Part shown: piece after piece, positions 59,104 to 64,000 of the stretch
Layout of the letters: each line of letters begins with the position of its first letter
Numbering within the stretch: position 1 is the first letter of the stretch
Source of the DNA: Candidatus Pelagibacter sp.
GTDB taxonomy: Bacteria; Pseudomonadota; Alphaproteobacteria; Pelagibacterales; Pelagibacteraceae
Reading direction: 5' to 3'
Length of the DNA: 64,000 nt
Assembly (NCBI GenBank): GCA_002689925.1
Contig: NZIO01000010.1
Span: 1-64,000 of the forward strand
Position numbers and translations under genes: made by a program
Notes under the pieces: generated by a model
What the model saw: only the letters and a program-made list of their open reading frames with translations
Databases searched by the model: none
Told to the model about the DNA's origin: nothing

Positions 59104-59709
59104 TTAATCATTATCAGTGGTTCCTGCTCCAGCACCTTTTGATTTTGAACTTTCAGATTCATCTACAAAAGTTTCAACTGAAAGTTTGTAAAGTTCTTTC
59201 CAGTCTTTTTCAGAAAAAGAATTTGTATTTTTTATAAATTCTATATTAATTTTTTTAGTTGAATAATTAATAATTTTTTTTTTATTACTTATAAAAATAG
59301 ATTTATTAAAATTAGTGAGAAAAATTATATTATCAAATTCAACTTTTATTTTTTTTCCTAATATTTCAGATGCCTTGCTTATAAAAGGTATTAATAATAA
59401 GGGGAATTTAATATTATAAACTTTAATTTTTTTTAATTTATCTAATTCCATACATCTGTCTAGAAAAGTTACCCCATAATAAATAGGGCAAATTTCTTTT
59501 TCTTTATTTATTTTGTTAATTTTTTTGATTTTTTTAGGATGTTTTTTTTTAATCTTTTTTAAATATAGATTTAGATTATTAAGTCCTGGTAATCCAAATA
59601 ATTCTAAAGTTCTAATTGCCTTACCTACTTCTTCAGAAATTCCCCAAGAAAATCCTGCAGCTTTACTTGCTCTTTTTGATGTAACATCAATTTCACTCAA
59701 AGATCGCAT
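59104..59709 (-). CDS. DUF3726 family protein
   Basis: Uncharacterised protein of 201 residues. The N-terminus MRSLSEIDVTSKRASKAAGF followed by SWGISEEVGKAIRTLELFG is the family pattern. The middle is lysine/isoleucine rich and divergent, and the chain ends in a Gly/Ala tail GAGAGTTDND, which looks specific and may be functional. No signal peptide or membrane segment. I use the ATG at 59709, which lies next to the stop of the 556-residue gene; the open frame reaches a TTG at 59736. Confidence 0.75.
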   Translation of the reverse strand: MRSLSEIDVTSKRASKAAGFSWGISEEVGKAIRTLELFGLPGLNNLNLYLKKIKKKHPKKIKKINKINKEKEICPIYYGVTFLDRCMELDKLKKIKVYNIKFPLLLIPFISKASEILGKKIKVEFDNIIFLTNFNKSIFISNKKKIINYSTKKINIEFIKNTNSFSEKDWKELYKLSVETFVDESESSKSKGAGAGTTDND

Positions 59710-59711
59710 GA

Positions 59712-61382
59712 TTAATTTAAAAGGCCGTAAACCCAAGTATCATTAGAATTTTTCATTTCATTTGATAATGGAGCTCCTTGATACATGTTAATTCTAAGCC
59801 ATTTATTAGATCTAGGATCAAATTTAGCAGCTCCGAAAAAAGAAAGTTTCAACCTAAGCATATCAATTGGTACCAAAGAAACATCAATGGTATTGTCTTG
59901 GATTTCAGAATAGGGAAATTTTTCAACTATAAAAGCTCTTCTCACTACATGTCTAACATCATCATTTTCAGATAAAAATTGAGCAATTGTTTTTTGTTGT
60001 TTTGTTTTAATTACTTTTTGATAGAGTTTTTTAATATCTCTAGCTATTGCTAAAGGTTGTTCTAACTCTGCTCCATTTTCTTTAAATCTATTAGCAATCC
60101 TTGGTTCTTCTTTATTTTTAGAAATGAACCAAAAATTACAATTACTATCTTTTTTTTCAAAATCAATTTCTAATATAGATTTATAACTATTTTCTAAAAT
60201 TAATTTAAGATTGGAAACTTTTTTATGAGCAGGAATTGTAAAATATTTATCTTCATCTGCACTCATATTATGAACCAAAGGATTAATAATTTCATCATAA
60301 GGCTCCATCATCATAGAAATAATATATTCTAAACATTCATCTCCAAGATTTTCTTTTGACCATAAATAAATTACATTCCAAAGATATTTAGTTTTAATAA
60401 AAGTTTGGTTTTTTAAATATTCTTCAAATTTAATCAAATCTACTTTCAATGAATTAATCTTATTTTTTTGATATTCACTTTCTGTTGACCAATAACTAAT
60501 ATTAGTTTTTGATTTTGCTAGACAGTCTTTAAAAACTTGAAGTTTTTTAAAATCAACACTTTCTATTGATCTAATATCTTTTAATGCTTTTTCTCTAGAA
60601 TAAATCCAGCTATGTAGAAGTGTTGGATGATTTACAATAAAAGGAGCCATACCTAAGCCCGTAGAATTACCTATCCCTAAATTTCTTGCAATATCACTAT
60701 CTAATTTAACTGCATTTTTAGGATTCTTAAATTTTGCTATATGGTTTACTTGATCAAAAGTAAATTGCCTAACTAAATAAACTAGCATCATTTCTAGTCG
60801 AAATGGTCCATTTATTTCTTTTCTATCTTTAATTCTAAAACGATCTGCTAAACCAAATTTACCTGAACCATAAACTGCTGTTGTTCTATATAAATAGCCT
60901 ACTTTATTCAACAATTCTTTATTTGGTTGTTTCCCTGCGCTTAAAGAATCTACAACATGTTTAAATATTCTTACTGATTTATTTGCTCTAGATAAAGTAA
61001 GTTCTTTATAAGATAAACGGCCTACCTCTTGTTTAGGAACATTTTTCTTTAAACGAATTAAATCTTTTTTACTTGGAATACCATCATGCAAAACAAATGC
61101 TGCATCCCATTTAGTTGCTATAACTCTATCTGAACGATCATTGGAATCTATATGTTGTGCAAAACAAATTAATGAATAAGTTCTTTTATTTTTACTAAAA
61201 GAATAAACGGCTGTTCCATAACCATGTTTATTAAGATTGAATAAATTTCTTTTATATTTCCAATCTTTAAATTCTCTAATAAAACTCCTAAGAAAAGAAA
61301 GTTTAGATTGATGAAAAGATCCAAGTTTAGATAATTTCATAACTTCATTTGGGTCTCTAAATTTTATATCTATTTTTTTCAA
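59712..61382 (-). CDS. Unrecognised conserved protein in the M19/ABC operon
   Basis: 556-residue protein that I do not recognise. It has no signal peptide or membrane helix and no obvious nucleotide-binding motif. Notable stretches are KLGSFHQSKLSFLRSFIREF near the N-terminus, RLSYKELTLSRANKSVR near 121, GKFGLADRF near 174, GNSTGLGMAPFIVNHPTLLH near 238 and DDVRHVVRRAFIVEKFPYSE near 485. The start is a TTG overlapping the M19 stop (TTGA) with GAGG 9 bases before it; an ATG at 61340 is the alternative. Tight coupling to the M19-like and DUF3726 genes suggests a shared task. Confidence 0.7.
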   Translation of the reverse strand: MKKIDIKFRDPNEVMKLSKLGSFHQSKLSFLRSFIREFKDWKYKRNLFNLNKHGYGTAVYSFSKNKRTYSLICFAQHIDSNDRSDRVIATKWDAAFVLHDGIPSKKDLIRLKKNVPKQEVGRLSYKELTLSRANKSVRIFKHVVDSLSAGKQPNKELLNKVGYLYRTTAVYGSGKFGLADRFRIKDRKEINGPFRLEMMLVYLVRQFTFDQVNHIAKFKNPKNAVKLDSDIARNLGIGNSTGLGMAPFIVNHPTLLHSWIYSREKALKDIRSIESVDFKKLQVFKDCLAKSKTNISYWSTESEYQKNKINSLKVDLIKFEEYLKNQTFIKTKYLWNVIYLWSKENLGDECLEYIISMMMEPYDEIINPLVHNMSADEDKYFTIPAHKKVSNLKLILENSYKSILEIDFEKKDSNCNFWFISKNKEEPRIANRFKENGAELEQPLAIARDIKKLYQKVIKTKQQKTIAQFLSENDDVRHVVRRAFIVEKFPYSEIQDNTIDVSLVPIDMLRLKLSFFGAAKFDPRSNKWLRINMYQGAPLSNEMKNSNDTWVYGLLN

Positions 61383-62359
61383 GAATTTATACCTCGGTAA
61401 AAATTATACCAATTATTACCCAGTATGTCATTTACCTCAGCATTATTAAAGCCAGTTTTTTGTAAACCCATTTCTAAATTTTTGAAGCCTCTGGCATCCC
61501 TAAACCACTCAGGTTGTTTTGGAAAATTTGCGTTATTAGCACTTCCTTCTCCATAATCTTTTGTTTTCGTCCATGTACCATTTCTCATCCAATCAACAAC
61601 ATTGTTAGAATGACCAATGCAAAGATCTGAACCAATACCTATATGTTTTACACCTATAAGTTCTGCTGTTTTTGCAGCCATCTCACAAAAACTTTCTAAT
61701 GTACAATTTGTTTTGTCTTTTAGATGATGAGGATAAAGCGATAATCCAATAACACCTCCTGATTCTGCTAAAGCTTTCAAAACATCGTTTGATTTATTTC
61801 TTTTAGCATCAAACCAAAAAGATGGGTTGGCGTGGGTAATTGCAATTGGTTTACGAGATATTTTAATTGCATCAAGTGTTGATTTTTCTGCAGAGTGAGA
61901 CATATCAACAACAATACCTAAGTTATTCATTTCTTTAATCACTTCCTTGCCCATTCTAGTAACTCCACTATCATTTTTTTCGTAACATCCTGTAGCTAAC
62001 AAAGATTGATTATTATAGGTAAGTTGCATAAATCTTATTCCCATTTTGTAAACCTCTTCAACTAAACCAATATCATCTTCTATTGGAGAGCAATTTTGAA
62101 AGCCAAAAAAAACTGCTGTTTTTTTTTCTTTATGTGCTTTTTCTATGTCTTTAAATGTTTTTCCCTGAAAAATTAAATCTTTAAACTCTTTAAAATAATT
62201 TTCCCATTCATCAATATTTTTTTTGACTTCATCAAAATCTTCATGATAAGCAATTGTTACATGGATAGCATCTAATTTTGCTTCTTTATTAATCTTAAAT
62301 ATTTCTTTAGACCACTTGCAATATTGTAAATTATCTATTTTAAAGATGTTTGAATTCAT
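61379..62359 (-). CDS. M19 (renal dipeptidase-like) family protein, incomplete metal site
   Basis: TIM-barrel protein of 326 residues of the membrane-dipeptidase family. MSHSAEKS with H155, AITHANPS with H176 and GIGSDLCIG with D245 match conserved metal-site and active-site positions. The usual N-terminal HxD is replaced by DNLQYC (9-14), and the bridging Glu (normally in an I-E-G motif) aligns with Q88 in FFGFQNC. One of the two metal sites therefore seems lost. Either a different hydrolase activity or a binding role is possible. No signal peptide, so cytosolic. Translationally linked to the 556-residue gene. Confidence 0.82.
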   Translation of the reverse strand: MNSNIFKIDNLQYCKWSKEIFKINKEAKLDAIHVTIAYHEDFDEVKKNIDEWENYFKEFKDLIFQGKTFKDIEKAHKEKKTAVFFGFQNCSPIEDDIGLVEEVYKMGIRFMQLTYNNQSLLATGCYEKNDSGVTRMGKEVIKEMNNLGIVVDMSHSAEKSTLDAIKISRKPIAITHANPSFWFDAKRNKSNDVLKALAESGGVIGLSLYPHHLKDKTNCTLESFCEMAAKTAELIGVKHIGIGSDLCIGHSNNVVDWMRNGTWTKTKDYGEGSANNANFPKQPEWFRDARGFKNLEMGLQKTGFNNAEVNDILGNNWYNFYRGINS

Positions 62360-62445
62360 GTAATATTTATAGATGATTTGGTTATATATAGTAACTGCAT
62401 TGTGGATTGTTGGATCAGTATCAGATTAGTTTTAATCTGTTCCAT

Positions 62446-63330
62446 TTAATTTTGTAACTTAATACCACGTAATCGTTCTGATCTTCTTCTTAATAATTCA
62501 ACTGTTGTTAATAAAGCAATTGACAAAAATACTAAGCAAGTTGCCATGCACAAAATAACAGGGCTAGTTTCTTGTCTTAAACCTGCCCACATTTGTTTAG
62601 GTATAGTAATTTGCTCAACACTTCCAACAAACATAACTACAACTACTTCATCAAATGATGTTATGAAGGCAAATAAACCACCAGAAATAACACCAGGTAA
62701 AATCAAGGGCATGATAACTTTAAAGAAAGTTCTAATTGTATTTGCACCTAAGCTTTGAGAAGCTCTAATTAAATTAGTATCAAAACCTGTTAAAGTTGCT
62801 GTAACTGTAATTACGACAAAAGGTGTTCCTAGTGCGGTGTGTGCAAGAATTAATCCTAAATAGGTATGAGTTAAACCAATCTTTGAGTAAAAGAAAAACA
62901 TCCCTGCTGAAGTAATAATTAATGGAACAATCATCGGTGAAATTAAAATCGCCATTAAAACACCTTTAAAAGGCATATTTGGTCTACTCAGACCTAAGGC
63001 TGCCACAGTACCTAAGGCTGTTGCTAGGAATGTAGCACTTATCCCAATTATAAAACTATTTCTAGTTCCTAGCATCCATTTATTAGAAACAACTGTTGTG
63101 TCTCCTGGGCTACTAATACCAACCATTTGTCTATACCATCTAAGGGACCAAGCCTCCGATTCAAAATTCATAAATTCCCTAGTAAACTCAAAGAATGGTG
63201 AAGAGCTGAAAGATAAAGGAAGAATTATAAAAATAGGTGCAATTAAAAAGAAAAAAACTAACCCACAATAAGTTAAGTAAGTATAATAACTTACTTTTTG
63301 CCCTGTTGATGCATACGCTGGTAAAGCCAT
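62446..63330 (-). CDS. ABC transporter permease, spermidine/putrescine (PotC) type
   Basis: Inner-membrane permease of 294 residues with six helices and the BPD_transp_1 fold. The EAA-type coupling loop is RASQSLGANTIRTFFKVIMP near 190, and GVISGGLFAFITSFDEVVVV near 214 is typical of PotC/PotI. It lies 2 bases after its partner permease. The cognate ATPase and binding protein, not in this window, should lie upstream beyond 64000. The substrate could be a polyamine or a related compound. Confidence 0.9.
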   Translation of the reverse strand: MALPAYASTGQKVSYYTYLTYCGLVFFFLIAPIFIILPLSFSSSPFFEFTREFMNFESEAWSLRWYRQMVGISSPGDTTVVSNKWMLGTRNSFIIGISATFLATALGTVAALGLSRPNMPFKGVLMAILISPMIVPLIITSAGMFFFYSKIGLTHTYLGLILAHTALGTPFVVITVTATLTGFDTNLIRASQSLGANTIRTFFKVIMPLILPGVISGGLFAFITSFDEVVVVMFVGSVEQITIPKQMWAGLRQETSPVILCMATCLVFLSIALLTTVELLRRRSERLRGIKLQN

Positions 63331-63332
63331 AA

Positions 63333-64000
63333 TTATCCTAATTTAATATTTTCTATTCCAACAATTTTATTATACACCCAATATAAAATTGTCATTAAAG
63401 CTAACAATATAGCTCCTAATGCTGCACATAAACCCCAATTAAGAGTTGTTTTCAAATGGTATGCGATCCAATTACCTATCATTTGGCCATCCTTACCACC
63501 TACTAATTCAGGAGTTATATAATATCCGATTGCAAGTATAAATACGAGCATACATCCTGCGCTGATACCTGGTACTGAATTTGGCATATAAATTTTATAA
63601 AAAGCATGAAGAGGTGAAGCTCCAAGATTTAAAGCTGCTCTCATGTAGTTTGGTGAAATTGTTTTCATTACACTATATAATGGTAAAACCATAAACGGTA
63701 ACAAGATTTGTGTCATAACAATTATAGTTGCTGTTTCATTGTACATAAGTTTGAAACGATTCTCATCGGCTATGATATGAGCCATAACTAATAAATTATT
63801 AAAAACACCTTTTTGTTGTAACATAACCATCCAAGCTACTGTTCTAACAAGTAAAGAAGTCCAAAAAGGTAAAAGAACACATATCATTAAAAGATTGCTG
63901 TATTTTAAAGGCAACGTTGCTAATAAATAAGAAATTGGATAGCCCAAAATCAAACAGAAAAACATAACTAAAATACTGACTTTAAAAGTTTTAAACCATG
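63333..64000 (-). CDS. ABC transporter permease, PotB type, partial
   Basis: Partner permease of the same transporter; the frame is open to the right edge, so the N-terminus is missing. An ATG at 63965 is internal: in-frame codons before it (WFKTFKVSILV) continue the hydrophobic permease sequence. The EAA loop is MRAALNLGASPLHAFYKIYM near the middle, and LLPFWTSLLVRTVAWMVML and YYITPELVGGKDGQMIGNWI are typical of PotB/PotH. Confidence 0.9.
   Translation of the reverse strand, partial: WFKTFKVSILVMFFCLILGYPISYLLATLPLKYSNLLMICVLLPFWTSLLVRTVAWMVMLQQKGVFNNLLVMAHIIADENRFKLMYNETATIIVMTQILLPFMVLPLYSVMKTISPNYMRAALNLGASPLHAFYKIYMPNSVPGISAGCMLVFILAIGYYITPELVGGKDGQMIGNWIAYHLKTTLNWGLCAALGAILLALMTILYWVYNKIVGIENIKLG

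Overview
The window looks like a piece of chromosome from a streamlined marine alphaproteobacterium of the SAR11 (Pelagibacterales) type. The DNA is very A+T rich and the proteins are rich in Lys, Asn and Ile. Genes are packed with ATGA, TAATG or few-base junctions. The gene set is alphaproteobacterial: a 14-gene nuo operon with a separate NDUFA12-like protein, a suf operon led by an Rrf2 regulator, DUF2155, and a short mitochondrial-type NuoG. The assignment rests on composition, gene content and order; no database search was possible. I saw no insertion sequence, prophage or CRISPR array.

Layout. 1-14587 (minus): complex I operon nuoA to nuoN, followed by birA, which runs off the left edge. 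14700-14855 (minus): tRNA-Asp and tRNA-Val. 15049-19166 (plus) and 19145-20560 (minus): a surface-sugar cassette of an SDR, a nucleotide-sugar dehydrogenase, an epimerase, a sugar C-methyltransferase-like protein and a GT39-like membrane protein. 20599-26544 (minus): tRNA-Leu, trigger factor, ClpP, ClpX and Lon. 26587-28818 (minus): a DMT exporter, a YbaK-type deacylase and a bile-acid/sodium-symporter-family carrier. 28995-30401 (plus): glutamine synthetase. 30402-36803 (minus): Rrf2 regulator, sufBCDSU, sufT-like, sufA and a small basic protein. 36952-45706: hydrolase, anmK, tyrS, an AsmA-like gene broken by one frameshift, prfB with its programmed frameshift, and a class A PBP. 45887-50883: RNase E/G, thiSG, aroQ and accBC. 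50880-59021: DUF2155, NDUFA12, an orphan TSCPD-domain protein, acnA, a LysE exporter, csaA, argE and an aldehyde dehydrogenase. 59104-64000 (minus): two polyamine-type ABC permeases, an M19 dipeptidase-like protein lacking part of its metal site, an unrecognised 556-residue protein and a DUF3726 protein.

How the genes work together. Most are housekeeping: respiration, proteostasis, Fe-S assembly (which also supplies complex I and aconitase), nitrogen assimilation, translation termination, and biotin-dependent fatty acid synthesis (BirA at the left edge modifies the AccB at 49 kb). The parts least explained by known biology are the right-hand operon (59104-64000+), the orphan TSCPD protein, the cysteine-free RNase E/G and the small gene at the end of the suf operon. 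Several genes are easily mis-called. prfB needs a +1 shift. The AsmA-like gene is split at an A8 tract. tig, nuoB, sufS, csaA and the Rrf2 gene need starts downstream of the longest open frame.
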